A stretch of DNA of 64,000 bases from Planktothrix tepida PCC 9214 (GTDB taxonomy: Bacteria > Cyanobacteriota > Cyanobacteriia > Cyanobacteriales > Microcoleaceae), in NCBI RefSeq assembly GCF_900009145.1, contig NZ_LN889796.1, positions 249,601 to 313,600 on the forward strand, read 5' to 3'. This document shows positions 17,131-26,220 of the stretch, piece after piece. Under the pieces are notes generated by a model that did no database searches, was not told the DNA's origin, and was given only the letters and a program-made list of their open reading frames with translations. A program made the position numbers and the translations under genes. Numbering within the stretch: the first letter of the stretch is position 1; each line of letters starts with the position of its first letter.

Positions 17131-17283
17131 ATAAATAATTTCAACAATAGTAATTATAGAAAATCCTACCCAATCACCATTAGCCGCAAGATTATCAATT
17201 GTTGAGCGCGCTGTTTGTGAAAGACGAGAATCAGCGAAAATATACCAAATAATAGTATGAGTATCAGCGATCGCCTTTAACAT
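17131..17283 (-). pseudogene. vapC: VapC-type PIN-domain toxin, truncated by the ISL3 element
   Basis: The reading frame begins at ATG 17283 with MLKAIADTHTIIWYIF, the PIN start with the first catalytic Asp (ADTH), and continues through SRLSQTARSTIDNLAANGD to the Glu-bearing ITIVEIIY. It then enters the IS inverted repeat and stops at 17098. A complete VapC of this class has about 125-135 residues; only 51 native codons remain, and the later acidic residues of the active site are lost. The start overlaps the antitoxin stop (TAATG), as in intact modules. The toxin is therefore expected to be inactive. Confidence 0.8.
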
Positions 17284-17513
17284 TATATATCCTCTCTCTC
17301 AAAGCCTAACCCTATCTCCTGACGAACTTGATCAATATCTTCTGCTGAGGGAGCTTGTCCTAAATCAGCACAAATTCCCCATAAAGAACGGCGAGGTTTA
17401 ATTTCAGTTGGAATTAATTCTTTTTCAACATCGGGTGCGATCGCTTGAATTAAACGCATTTTTTCCAAAGCGGAAAGTTGTTTTGCTTGTTGAATTACTT
17501 GTTCTAAAGTCAT
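17283..17513 (-). CDS. VapB-like antitoxin of a disrupted toxin-antitoxin module
   Basis: The 76-residue protein has an N-terminal helical part (MTLEQVIQQAKQLSALEKMR) and a C-terminal PRRSLWGICADLGQAPSAED segment, a pattern common among cyanobacterial antitoxins paired with PIN toxins. The toxin gene follows with a stop/start overlap, so the pair formed one transcript. Since the toxin is truncated, the antitoxin may persist without a partner, or may still regulate its promoter or neutralise related toxins. The ATG at 17513 is the only sensible start. Confidence 0.75.
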   Translation of the reverse strand: MTLEQVIQQAKQLSALEKMRLIQAIAPDVEKELIPTEIKPRRSLWGICADLGQAPSAEDIDQVRQEIGLGFEREDI

Positions 17514-17855
17514 GCCTAATATTTGATTACCTCAAATAGCTTATTTTAAGGTTATAACTCCCTCTATTATATCGTTTTAAGGGAGTAAGCGCAAGTGCTA
17601 AATAATAAAGCTATTTTTGGAGATTTTTTAGAGCGAGTATCCCAGAGATAAACTAAAAGTATAAGCTAAACGAGTTTCTACTTCCACAACAGAAATCACA
17701 GAGATTTCTAATCCCTTTTCAGCTTTGCCAGTTATACTATTAAAAAAGTAATCTTTAACCGCTAACCCTGTTCTAATTGCCAGGTGGATCAAATTAGTCA
17801 AGGTATCAGTCCTAAACCCCTTAAAATTGATAGGGATACAAAGGAGAACGTCAGG

Positions 17856-20297
17856 ATGGACGATGATGCCAAGACCAAAACCGAATTGATTGAAGAGTTG
17901 CAAGCCCTGAGAGCCGAGGTTGCGATGCTGAAGCAAAAGTCCGGGGTCTTGCCGTCATCTGAACAACCCGATCAAGAGTTTCTTCAATCAGAGCAATTGT
18001 TTGCAGGCTTTTTTAATGCGGCAACTCAGTCCAACGTGGGATTATTTATTGTTGACAAAAACCTACGATTCCTCCATATTAATCAAGTCTTAGCAGACAT
18101 CAACGGGTATTCTATTCAGGAGCATTTAGGTCAATTATTAGCCAATTTGTTACCCGAACTTGCCCCGACCCTAACACCTTTACTGCAAACTCTCATTGAA
18201 ACCAGACAGCCGATCTCAAATTTAGAAATATCGGGTTATGTACCCAGTCAACCCGGAGTTTTACGACATTGCATCAACTCTTTTTTTCCCATTTCCAGCA
18301 CTACGGGTGATGTCATTGCTGTCGGTGGTATCGTCCTAGAAATCACTGAGTATAAACAAGTCATCGAAGCATTACAACAGAGTGAATTTAATCTGCGTAC
18401 AGCCCAAAGAATTGCTCATGTCGGAAGTTGGCATTGGGATCAAATTACAAACACCGTCATCTGGTCAGAAGAAATGTATCAGATTCATGGGTGCGATCTT
18501 AACCAATCTCCGCCTCAAGGCAAAGAACTTGAACCTTACATCCATCCAGACGACTTTGCTGATTATCAACAGTTAATTGAGCGAGCGCTGGCTGGGCACT
18601 CCTTTGAAGTGGATTTACGCATCATTCGCCCTAACGGGGAAATTCGCTATATTGAAGCACGAGGAGAACCTGGAATTTTCAATGCTCAGGGAGAATTATT
18701 ACACTTGTATGGCACGGTGCTGGATGTCACGGAGCGTAAGCGGGTAGAACAGGCACTCCGTCAAAGTGAATTTGCCCTACGAGAAGCCCAACGGATTGCC
18801 CATGTAGGCAGTTGGCAATGGGAACAAGACAATGAAAAGATTATCTGGTCTGAGGAAATCTATCGCATTCACGGACTTGATCCCAATAGTGCTGTACCGG
18901 ATGCCCAAAAGCGGGATAAATATATCCATCCTGATGATTTAGACATTCATCAAGCTATGTTTAACGCATCAGTCAGAGGGGAGGCTTATGAATTTGATCT
19001 GCGAATTATCCGTCCTGATGGAGAGGTACGCTACATCGAAGCCAGAGCAGAACCGGGAATTTTTAATGAGCGAGGAGAACTGATTTGGTTATTTGGTACG
19101 GTATTGGATGTGACTGATCGCAAACGAGTCGAAGCCACCTTGCAAGAATCAAATCGGAGATGGCGAAGTCTGTTAGATCAGGTACAACTGATGGTGGTGG
19201 GATTAGATACTCAAGGGGTGGTGGAGTATGTTAACCCTTTTTTCTTGCAAGTTACGGGTTACACCGAGCCAGAAGTGATGGGTCAAGAGTGGTTTAAAAC
19301 GTTTGTGGTTGCTGAAGAATGGCAAGTGTCACGAACCCATTTTGTTGATTTGCTGGAGCAGCACGTTCCTTATTCCCATTATCAGAATAGAATTATCACG
19401 AAATCTGGGGAAGAACGAATCATTGTCTGGAATAATACCGTTTTGCAAGATACGACTGGAAATCCAATAGGTTCTCCCGTACAGACTAGCGTAATCGGTA
19501 TTATTGGGATTGGTAAAGATATTACCGAACAGCATAAATTGGAACGACTCAAAAGTGAGTTTGTTTCTATTGTTAGTCATGAACTGCGGACTCCCCTAAC
19601 TTCTATGCAAGTTGCTTTGAGTTTGCTCGATCAAAAATGGGTTGATCCGACATCGGAAGAGGGACAAGGGATGATTCATGTAACGGCCGAAGGAGTTGAT
19701 CGCTTGGTGCGTTTGGTGAATGATATCCTCGATTTAGAACGGCTCGACTCCGGTAAGGTTCACCTTGAAAAACAGTCTTGTTACCCTAACGATCTGATTC
19801 AGACTGCCATCAACCAAATGAAGGACTTGGCAAATCAATCCGATATTCAGTTTGAGGTGTCTGTGGTCTCCTATCCAATTCAGGCTGATCCCGATCGTCT
19901 TATCCAAGTTCTAACTAATTTACTGAGTAATGCGATTCGTTTCTCTCCTTGCGATTCGATTATTAAAATTCAGGTAGAGAAGTTTTCTTCACTGTCTGTG
20001 GAGGATTTATCTCCTGTCACCTGTTTACAGTTTATGATTCAGGATCAAGGGCGTGGCATTCCCAGTCATCAGCTAGAAAGCATTTTTGAACGGTTTCAGC
20101 AATTGGATGCTTCTGATTCGCGCTCAAAAGGCGGAACAGGCTTAGGATTAGCAATTTGCCGAAGTATCATTGAACAACATGGAGGACGAATCTGGGCAGA
20201 AAGCAACTTACAAATCAGAAAAGGGAGTTGTTTTTATTTCACTTTACCAATTTTAGAGGGTGATCAAGATGGTAAAGAAACGGATTTTATTGATTGA
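17856..20297 (+). CDS. Multi-PAS sensor histidine kinase
   Basis: From ATG 17856, behind AAGGAG at 9 nt, the protein has 813 residues; a GTG at 17784 would add 24 residues without a ribosome site. It opens with a short coiled coil, then a PAS domain (NAATQSNVGLFIVDKNLRFL), two PAS_3-fold domains that are near copies with a 384-bp period (AQRIAHVGSWHWD and AQRIAHVGSWQWE), a further PAS (VQLMVVGLDTQGVVEYVNPF), HisKA with the phospho-accepting His575 in SHELRTPLTS, and a HATPase domain with DRLIQVLTNLLSNAIRFS and GGTGLGLAI. No membrane segment is present, so it is a cytosolic sensor. The partner regulator overlaps its 3' end. Confidence 0.95.
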   Translation: MDDDAKTKTELIEELQALRAEVAMLKQKSGVLPSSEQPDQEFLQSEQLFAGFFNAATQSNVGLFIVDKNLRFLHINQVLADINGYSIQEHLGQLLANLLPELAPTLTPLLQTLIETRQPISNLEISGYVPSQPGVLRHCINSFFPISSTTGDVIAVGGIVLEITEYKQVIEALQQSEFNLRTAQRIAHVGSWHWDQITNTVIWSEEMYQIHGCDLNQSPPQGKELEPYIHPDDFADYQQLIERALAGHSFEVDLRIIRPNGEIRYIEARGEPGIFNAQGELLHLYGTVLDVTERKRVEQALRQSEFALREAQRIAHVGSWQWEQDNEKIIWSEEIYRIHGLDPNSAVPDAQKRDKYIHPDDLDIHQAMFNASVRGEAYEFDLRIIRPDGEVRYIEARAEPGIFNERGELIWLFGTVLDVTDRKRVEATLQESNRRWRSLLDQVQLMVVGLDTQGVVEYVNPFFLQVTGYTEPEVMGQEWFKTFVVAEEWQVSRTHFVDLLEQHVPYSHYQNRIITKSGEERIIVWNNTVLQDTTGNPIGSPVQTSVIGIIGIGKDITEQHKLERLKSEFVSIVSHELRTPLTSMQVALSLLDQKWVDPTSEEGQGMIHVTAEGVDRLVRLVNDILDLERLDSGKVHLEKQSCYPNDLIQTAINQMKDLANQSDIQFEVSVVSYPIQADPDRLIQVLTNLLSNAIRFSPCDSIIKIQVEKFSSLSVEDLSPVTCLQFMIQDQGRGIPSHQLESIFERFQQLDASDSRSKGGTGLGLAICRSIIEQHGGRIWAESNLQIRKGSCFYFTLPILEGDQDGKETDFID

Positions 20298-20652
20298 TGA
20301 TGAACCTGGAATTCGTCAAGTCCTCCCTGTTGCATTTCGAGTGATTGCTTCCTGGGAAACAGTTGTTGCAGATTCTTGTCAAGCTGGTATTGCTCTTGCT
20401 GAAACTGAACCACTAGATGCGATTTTGCTGGATGTTATGATGCCTGAAATGGATGGGATTACGGCTTTTAATAAAATGCAATCTAATCCTATAAGTAGGT
20501 CAATTCCTACTATTTTGCTGACGGCTAAAGCACAAGCAAGTGATCGAAATCGGTTTGCTCAATTAGCGATCGCTGGCATTATTACTAAACCTTTTAAAGC
20601 ACCAGATGTAGTGAGTCAAATCCGATTAATTTTGAACTGGCATGACTCATAA
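20269..20652 (+). CDS. Single-domain response regulator
   Basis: The 127-residue receiver domain (ILLIDDEPGIRQVLPVAF, DAILLDVMMPEMDG with the phospho-Asp, LLTAKAQ, GIITKPFKAPD) lacks an output domain. The ATG at 20269 overlaps the kinase gene by 29 nt and has GAGGG before it, so translation is coupled and the kinase is its natural partner. The motif TKPF supplies the conserved Lys. It may signal by protein contact or pass phosphate onward. A GTG at 20260 is a less likely start. Confidence 0.92.
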   Translation: MVKKRILLIDDEPGIRQVLPVAFRVIASWETVVADSCQAGIALAETEPLDAILLDVMMPEMDGITAFNKMQSNPISRSIPTILLTAKAQASDRNRFAQLAIAGIITKPFKAPDVVSQIRLILNWHDS

Positions 20653-20686
20653 GATACTCTTTCCCAACACTTAAACTAATCTCTAA

Positions 20687-20786
20687 TAGAGCGCTACGCC
20701 TGACGGTTAGGACATTTTTAAACCCTGAAACCCTTTCACTTCTTACTGTTCCCTGTTCCCTGTTCCCTCTTCAAGTAGCGCTATAG
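20687..20786 (+). repeat. Inverted-end element, copy 1 (three heptamers)
   Basis: The element starts with a degenerate ATAG(AG)CGCTAC, contains GGTTAGGACATTTTTAAACC and a run of three TTCCCTG/C heptamers, and ends with GTAGCGCTATAG. Copies 2 (47801-47914) and 3 (49975-50075, opposite strand) share the whole body. It lies between the response regulator gene and pdxJ. The ends and small size recall a MITE, but no matching transposase is in the window. Confidence 0.8.
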
Positions 20787-20850
20787 ACTTGACCTGAGTT
20801 GAATTTTTTGGCAAGGTGAAAGACGGTATAGCAGCAAGGAGAAAAGACAA

Positions 20851-21570
20851 TTGCCGACTTTAGGAGTCAATATTGATCATATTGCCACCATTCGCCAAGC
20901 CCGTCGCACCGTTGAACCTGATCCCGTTGCGGCGGCTATCATTGCTGAATTAGCAGGTGCTGATGGTATTACGGTGCATTTACGCGAAGATCGACGCCAT
21001 ATTCAAGATCGAGATGTGCGACTGTTGCGACAAACGGTAAGAACCCATCTGAATTTAGAAATGGCGGCGACTGATGAAATGGTGGCCATCGCATTGGACA
21101 TCAAGCCCGACTATATTACCTTAGTTCCTGAACACCGGGAGGAAATTACCACCGAAGGGGGGTTAGATATTGCGGGACAAATTCCTCGGATGACTGATGT
21201 AGTCAACACTCTACAGGGTGCTGGAATTCCGGTGAGTTTGTTTATTGATGCCAACCCCCAACAAATTGAAGCCTCGGCGCAAGTTAAGGCAAAATTTATT
21301 GAACTGCATACGGGATGTTATGCGGAGGCGAAAGGGGAAGACCAAACCAGAGAATTAGAGATTTTAGCGACAGGTTGCAAGTTAGCCTTAGAAGCGGGAC
21401 TGCGGGTGAATGCAGGTCACGGGTTAACTTATTGGAATGTTTACCCCGTTGCGGCGATAGAAGGGATGGAAGAACTCAACATTGGTCATACAATAATAAG
21501 TCGGGCAGTTCTCGTCGGTTTAGATCAAGCCGTTCGAGAAATGAAACAAGCGATTAACGGGAAACTCTAA
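20851..21570 (+). CDS. pdxJ: Pyridoxine 5'-phosphate synthase
   Basis: The 239-residue enzyme condenses 1-deoxyxylulose 5-phosphate with 3-amino-2-oxopropyl phosphate in vitamin B6 synthesis. The start is TTG 20851, chosen because AAGGAGA lies 9 nt before it and the product begins with the family sequence [18 protein letters not shown]. Further signatures are [30 protein letters not shown] and [14 protein letters not shown], which supply the catalytic Glu/His and phosphate sites. It is followed by ycf54 after 40 bp. Length matches the family. Confidence 0.96.
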   Translation: MPTLGVNIDHIATIRQARRTVEPDPVAAAIIAELAGADGITVHLREDRRHIQDRDVRLLRQTVRTHLNLEMAATDEMVAIALDIKPDYITLVPEHREEITTEGGLDIAGQIPRMTDVVNTLQGAGIPVSLFIDANPQQIEASAQVKAKFIELHTGCYAEAKGEDQTRELEILATGCKLALEAGLRVNAGHGLTYWNVYPVAAIEGMEELNIGHTIISRAVLVGLDQAVREMKQAINGKL

Positions 21571-21610
21571 CCCCCAAATCGTCCCATTGCAGCATTTACA
21601 ATGATTCACC

Positions 21611-21940
21611 ATGCAGACTTATTACTACGTTTTAGGCAGTCGCAAATTTTTGATTGAGGAAGAACCCTTAGAAGAAGTGTTACGGGAACGCACCCGCAAC
21701 TATCAGGAAAATGAAAAGGAACTTGATTTTTGGTTAGTGCAGCAACCTGCCTTTTTGGAAGCACCTTCCATGGCAGACGTTAAAGCTCAATGCCCTCAAC
21801 CTGCGGTCGCCATTGTTTCTACCAATAAACAAGTGGTGACTTGGTTGAAATTACGTTTAGAGTATGTGCTCACCGGAGAATTTCAAGCCCCAACTGCTGG
21901 TATTCCTGATGCTTTAGCCTCGTTAGCAACAGCCTCTTAA
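21611..21940 (+). CDS. ycf54: Ycf54, auxiliary subunit of Mg-protoporphyrin IX monomethyl ester cyclase
   Basis: The 109-residue protein begins MQTYYYVLGSRKFLIEEEPL and contains FWLVQQPAFLEAP and STNKQVVTWLKLRLEYVLTG, the Ycf54/DUF2488 signature. It is known to bind and stabilise the aerobic cyclase AcsF that forms the fifth ring of chlorophyll. The cyclase gene is not in this window. It follows pdxJ on the same strand with a 40-bp gap and may be co-transcribed. Full family length is preserved. Confidence 0.95.
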   Translation: MQTYYYVLGSRKFLIEEEPLEEVLRERTRNYQENEKELDFWLVQQPAFLEAPSMADVKAQCPQPAVAIVSTNKQVVTWLKLRLEYVLTGEFQAPTAGIPDALASLATAS

Positions 21941-22117
21941 AAATCAAGGGTTCAATAGTTGTACCCTGAGTCAGGACAATGAAAGCTGTTGCTTTATTCT
22001 TTAAAATCTGCCCCCTTGGAGAACAGCAGTTAAACTAAGTCAGAAAGATGACTCTCTGGCTAGTCTGATAAACCGGATGTGAACGTTTCCCTGCATCCGG
22101 CTCCTCAATTTTTGTAG

Positions 22118-22136
22118 AACAGGCATCTTGCCTGTT
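22118..22136. repeat. Dispersed palindrome AACAGGCA-TCT-TGCCTGTT, second copy
   Basis: It is identical in its stem to the copy at 1979-2000. The 345-bp gap 21941-22285 also contains a strong GC hairpin, CCGGATG...CATCCGG, at about 22074-22101 that may end the pdxJ-ycf54 transcript. No small gene was seen in the gap. Confidence 0.65.
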
Positions 22137-22285
22137 AATAAGTACATCAGTGATTTCCTGTGGAATCAAATGATCAGTAAAATAGTTGTGATCTTGAAAA
22201 ATTAAAATAAGGTTCCCTATTGATATAACACAGGGTTAGCTCACAGCTTTTAGCGGTAACACAGAAATAGTAGTTACTACAAAAT

Positions 22286-23542
22286 ATGAGTCAGAAGCAA
22301 AGATTAGAATTAACCTGGATTGGTAAAGAAATTCGCCCCAAATTGGAGCCTCGAATTTTGCTTGAAGATCCAGATAAATCCTATCATGCTGACCATCGGA
22401 TGAGTGAAAATGATAGTTTTGATAACCGCTTGATTTTTGGGGATAATTTGTTAGCTCTTAAGGCGTTAGAGTCAGAGTTTGCAGGAAAAATTAAATGTGT
22501 TTTTATTGATCCGCCCTACAATACAGGATCAGCTTTTGAACATTATGATGATGGGGTTGAACATTCAATTTGGTTGTCTTTAATGCGCGATCGCTTAGAA
22601 ATTATTCGTCGTTTATTATCAGAAGATGGATCTCTGTGGATTACGATTGATGATCATGAAGCCCATTATTTGAAAGTGATGTGTGATGAAATTTTTGAAA
22701 GACATAATTTTATCTCAAATATTATATGGGAAAAAGCCGATAGTCCTAGGATGGATGCACATTTTTTTTCTACAAGACATGACCATATTTTAGTTTTTGC
22801 CAAAAACAAAAAAAAGTTTGTCATTAATAAAATATCAGTGAATGAAGAAGGTTTAGCTAAACATTATGATAAAGTTGATGATGCAGGAAGACCTTATTAT
22901 TTAAAACCTCTTAGAGCAATGGGAGGAGATGATTCAAGAGAAGCTAGACCGACCTTATTTTTTCCACTGACTGCACCAGACGCTTCTGATGTCTTCCCTA
23001 TTAGAAAAGATGGGAGTGAGGGGAGATGGCGATGGAGTCAAGAGAGAACTGAATCTGATCAACATTTAATTGAGTGGATTAAAAGTAGAAAGGGTTGGTC
23101 TCCTTATTATCGTATTTATGGAGATGTTCAATCCTTTCGCCCTCCAGAAACGATTTGGAATCATACAGATGTGGGCAGTAATCGAACATCAAAAGCAGAA
23201 ATAAAAACTATATTTAATGACATTAAGGCGTTTGATACCCCTAAACCAGAAAAATTAATTCACCGTATTATTTTTTTAGCAACTAATCCTAATGATATTG
23301 TTCTTGATTCCTTTGCAGGCTCAGGAACTACAGGCGCAGTCGCGCACAAAATGGGAAGACGTTGGATTATGATTGAACTAGGAGAACATTGCCATACCCA
23401 TATTATTCCCCGACTTAAAAAAGTCATTGATGGTGAAGATCAAGGGGGAATTAGTAAAGCAGTAAACTGGAAAGGAGGCGGTGGATTTCGATACTATCGT
23501 CTTGCACCCTCTCTACTGGAAAAAGATAAATGGGGAAAGTAG
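22286..23542 (+). CDS. Type III-like adenine-specific DNA methyltransferase (Mod), C-terminally truncated
   Basis: The 418-residue protein carries DPPY (75-78, catalytic motif IV) in CVFIDPPYNTGSAF and FAGSGTT (343-349, S-adenosylmethionine motif I) in LDSFAGSGTTGAVA, the order of beta-class N6-adenine methyltransferases. The N-terminal TWIGKEIRPKLEPRIL and FGDNLLALKALE are typical of type III Mod proteins. The family normally continues well past DKWG for about 150-200 residues; here the frame ends three codons on, where it joins a piece of the res gene. Both catalytic motifs survive, so activity is possible but not assured. It would act as an orphan methyltransferase. Confidence 0.88.
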   Translation: MSQKQRLELTWIGKEIRPKLEPRILLEDPDKSYHADHRMSENDSFDNRLIFGDNLLALKALESEFAGKIKCVFIDPPYNTGSAFEHYDDGVEHSIWLSLMRDRLEIIRRLLSEDGSLWITIDDHEAHYLKVMCDEIFERHNFISNIIWEKADSPRMDAHFFSTRHDHILVFAKNKKKFVINKISVNEEGLAKHYDKVDDAGRPYYLKPLRAMGGDDSREARPTLFFPLTAPDASDVFPIRKDGSEGRWRWSQERTESDQHLIEWIKSRKGWSPYYRIYGDVQSFRPPETIWNHTDVGSNRTSKAEIKTIFNDIKAFDTPKPEKLIHRIIFLATNPNDIVLDSFAGSGTTGAVAHKMGRRWIMIELGEHCHTHIIPRLKKVIDGEDQGGISKAVNWKGGGGFRYYRLAPSLLEKDKWGK

Positions 23543-23631
23543 AACATCCCGATGAACCGACAGAAATAGTTATTCATGTCAATATGTTAAAAGAAGGTTG
23601 GGATGTGACGAATCTTTATACATTAAACTAG
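23530..23631 (+). pseudogene. Fragment of the type III restriction subunit Res
   Basis: The frame reads EHPDEPTEIVIHVNMLKEGW then DVTNLYT and stops at 23631. VNMLKEGWDVTNLYT is the conserved helicase motif VI region of Res subunits, which otherwise have about 900-1000 residues. An ATG at 23530 overlaps the truncated mod end. The fragment lies exactly where mod loses its normal C-terminus, indicating that one deletion removed the mod tail and most of res. A second break cuts off what follows LYT. Confidence 0.85.
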
Positions 23632-23704
23632 AATAACTACAATAAAGCCTAAGTAGAACTTACGGGCTTTAAACCTAATTAATTTTTTGGTAGACCTCCT
23701 GTTT

Positions 23705-24394
23705 ATGCGTCAAAATGGTGTTCAAGGGTTGTCCACAATACTCGTTTTTAGTCTTCTAACGATCAGCAGTTGGAGTCTAGCAGCCCGAAGCAGTTTAGCT
23801 CAGGAAACGTGTGTAGCACCAAAACCGGGAGAATATCTGTTATTGATTGTCAGTAACACTCCAGAGGAACAGAAATTGGTGCAGCGCACGTTACCGAATG
23901 ATATCAAGAGTGAAGTGTGTCGCTATTTGAGTAATTTAGTGACTAGGGTAGGGGGGTTTGATGATCAACTGGTTGCTGAAGATTGGGCGGCGTACCTGCA
24001 AGATAAAGTCAAGTTACCTGCCTATGTTGTTAAACAGGAAGCTACCCCGGTATCTCGTCCCAGTTCTAACTCAACCCCGGTTGTTCGAGAAACCCCTCCC
24101 TCCTCCGCCTCTAAGCCAGAATCAACAAGATATAATCCTCAACCTTTGGGGTCAGGTTATGCAGTTTTAGTGGATTATTTTAATCAACCGGAATTAGCCC
24201 TACAATTACGAACAGTTATTGGCGGAGATGTGGGTTTAGTTTCCTATGGTCAACGACCTTATTTATTAGTAGAATATACCACAAATTCTGACAAAGCAAC
24301 AGCAACCTTAAAACAATTAAGTAGTCGTGGCTTTTGGTCAATGTTAGTCGATAGTAATCGGGTAACAGTAATTAGTCCTGCAATTAAACCTTAA
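23705..24394 (+). CDS. Secreted SPOR-like protein of unknown function
   Basis: From ATG 23705 the 229-residue protein has a signal peptide (hydrophobic STILVFSLLTISSWSLAA, likely cleaved near SLAQ). The mature N-terminal domain (PGEYLLLIVSNTPEEQKLVQ) and the C-terminal domain (GYAVLVDYFNQPELALQLRT, YGQRPYLLVEYTTNSDKATA) look like paired small alpha/beta repeats, joined by a Ser/Pro-rich linker around residues 110-150. Such SPOR-like repeats often bind peptidoglycan, but this is an inference. The frame extends upstream to TTG 23687 without a better ribosome site. Confidence 0.8.
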   Translation: MRQNGVQGLSTILVFSLLTISSWSLAARSSLAQETCVAPKPGEYLLLIVSNTPEEQKLVQRTLPNDIKSEVCRYLSNLVTRVGGFDDQLVAEDWAAYLQDKVKLPAYVVKQEATPVSRPSSNSTPVVRETPPSSASKPESTRYNPQPLGSGYAVLVDYFNQPELALQLRTVIGGDVGLVSYGQRPYLLVEYTTNSDKATATLKQLSSRGFWSMLVDSNRVTVISPAIKP

Positions 24395-24440
24395 GCGCAT
24401 AGGCTTCTAAATTGCATCTGGAAACTCCAACTCTTGACTG

Positions 24441-24482
24441 TTCCCTGTTCCCTGTTCCCTGTTCCCTGTTCCCTGTTCCCTG
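24441..24482. repeat. Six tandem TTCCCTG heptamers
   Basis: Six perfect units lie between two convergent genes, the secreted SPOR-like gene and the PAP2-type gene. This is the longest perfect TTCCCTG run in the window and, unlike three other tracts, has no flanking inverted ends. Confidence 0.9.
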
Positions 24483-24485
24483 TTT

Positions 24486-24968
24486 CTACAATGAAGCTTG
24501 GATAAAATGCAAAGGCCAATTTAATTCGGCAAGCGAACCAATGACAATGCCTAATCCTAAACCGACAATCACTTGAAATGGGGTATGACCTAATAATTCA
24601 ATTAATCGTTCTTCACTTAACTGTTTATGTTCTTCAAAAACTTCATCAATGATTTGATTTAAAATTCGTGCTTGTTTTCCCGCCGCTTGACGAACTCCGG
24701 CGGCATCATACATGACAATCACTGCGAAAACAACAGCAATGGCAAAATCAGGACTTCCCCATCCCATTGTTTTGCCTACTCCCGTTGCTAAAGCCCCGAC
24801 AAAAGCGGAGTGGGAACTGGGCATCCCTCCTGTTGTCACTAACACCCGCAAATTAATTTTGCCATGTTGGACTAACTCAACCGCTAATTTAGACAGTTGA
24901 GCTAGAATACAGGCTAACAGGGCAACCCATAACACTTGGTTATCGAGGATTTGAGCAAAATCTTGCAT
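24486..24968 (-). CDS. Divergent PAP2-family membrane protein (DUF212/YuiD type)
   Basis: The 160-residue protein has four to five hydrophobic segments and the DUF212 motifs GGMPSSHSAFVGALATGVG near residue 50 and VIVMYDAAGVRQAAGKQARI, then GHTPFQVIVGLGLGI. These resemble the PAP2 phosphatase active site, with His and Arg conserved. It follows crtE after 18 bp on the same strand, so the two form an operon; action on a prenyl diphosphate or related lipid phosphate is inferred. The family has no firmly proven substrate. Confidence 0.9.
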   Translation of the reverse strand: MQDFAQILDNQVLWVALLACILAQLSKLAVELVQHGKINLRVLVTTGGMPSSHSAFVGALATGVGKTMGWGSPDFAIAVVFAVIVMYDAAGVRQAAGKQARILNQIIDEVFEEHKQLSEERLIELLGHTPFQVIVGLGLGIVIGSLAELNWPLHFIQASL

Positions 24969-24986
24969 AAACTAGAAAAAATAGCT

Positions 24987-25913
24987 TTAGTGAGTGCGAT
25001 TAGTGATAAAATCGGCGATCGCTAACAAGGGAATTGCCCGGTCTCCATAGTGAGATAATTCCGCTTTTGCGTCTGCAATTAACTGATGGGCTTGACGTTT
25101 GGATTCTTCTATTCCCCATAAACTGGGATAGGTCACTTTTTGGGCGGTTAAATCCTTCCCGGCGGTTTTTCCGAGTTCCTCCTGAGTTGCGGTAATATCG
25201 AGAATATCATCGACAATCTGAAACGCCAAACCAATATTACGCGCATACCGAGATAAGCGTTCAATATCGGTTTCACTCGCACCTGCTAAAATTGCGCCAC
25301 AGACGACACAAGCTTCTAATAACGCCCCGGTTTTATGGGTATGAATAAACGTCAGGGTTTCTTCGGAAACATCCGTTAATCCTTCAGAGTCTAAATCCAC
25401 GACCTGTCCCCCCACTAAGCCTGCGGCCCCCACCGCCCGACCTAAACGGGCAATTACCTGTAATACTTGATTGGCAGGAACGTTAGGAGTTTGGGTGGCA
25501 ACAAATTCAAAGGAATAACTCAATAAACCATCCCCGGCTAAAATCGCAATATCCTCTCCATAAACCTTATGGTTCGTCAGTTTTCCCCGACGATAATCAT
25601 CATTATCCATAGCCGGAAGATCATCATGAATCAAGGACATGGTATGAATCATTTCTAAGGCGCAAGCGGTCGGCATCGCCATCTCTACAGTCCCACCGAC
25701 TAACTCACAAGTGGCAAGGCACAAAATCGGTCGTAGACGTTTTCCTCCAGCCAGCAAGGAATAACGCATTGCCTCATAGATTTTTTCAGGGTAGGTTAGA
25801 GGAAGAGACGCATCTAAAGCCTGTTCTACCAGGGTCTGCCGTTGGGTCAGATACGCCGATAAATCAAACTGAGAGTTCTCCAACGGCGAGTTAATTTCGC
25901 TTGCCAATACCAT
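24987..25913 (-). CDS. crtE: Geranylgeranyl diphosphate synthase
   Basis: From ATG 25913 the enzyme has 308 residues. The first aspartate-rich motif DDLPAMD lies at 97-103, the second, DDILD, near 235, and GGKRLRP at 56-62 binds the substrate diphosphate. It elongates allylic diphosphates with isopentenyl diphosphate to C20, feeding carotenoids, phytol and quinones. The TTG at 25946 would extend it by 11 residues but is less usual. The gene leads a two-gene unit with the PAP2-type protein. Chain length is inferred from family likeness. Confidence 0.95.
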   Translation of the reverse strand: MVLASEINSPLENSQFDLSAYLTQRQTLVEQALDASLPLTYPEKIYEAMRYSLLAGGKRLRPILCLATCELVGGTVEMAMPTACALEMIHTMSLIHDDLPAMDNDDYRRGKLTNHKVYGEDIAILAGDGLLSYSFEFVATQTPNVPANQVLQVIARLGRAVGAAGLVGGQVVDLDSEGLTDVSEETLTFIHTHKTGALLEACVVCGAILAGASETDIERLSRYARNIGLAFQIVDDILDITATQEELGKTAGKDLTAQKVTYPSLWGIEESKRQAHQLIADAKAELSHYGDRAIPLLAIADFITNRTH

Positions 25914-26220
25914 GATGCAGCTTGTGTATAGGGGTGATGTTAACAAAAGTTCACTCCTGGGGACTGAATTTTACCCAAATTGCAGGAGCAAAGTCTTAAC
26001 TTCACTATTTTACGAGTCTTGGGGTACAGAAGTGATCATGAATTTATCAACAGGGGACAAAGACAGGCAGAAAAGCCAAGACTGTCAACTCTTTGGATGT
26101 TTACCAAAATTTTACAATAGCTTTCCTTAAACTTTACAAAACCCCCGTGATATTACGGAGGAACAAGCGCATAGAATGTTAGTTAAACATTAGACCAGGC
26201 TATCTGAGGTGTAAGCTACG

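Noticed and set aside
17628..17936. 102-residue minus-strand ORF overlapping the start of the histidine kinase
   Set aside because: Most of it is the reverse frame of the kinase N-terminus. The final part (KGLEISVISVVEVETRLAY) looks protein-like, but no start or family supports it.
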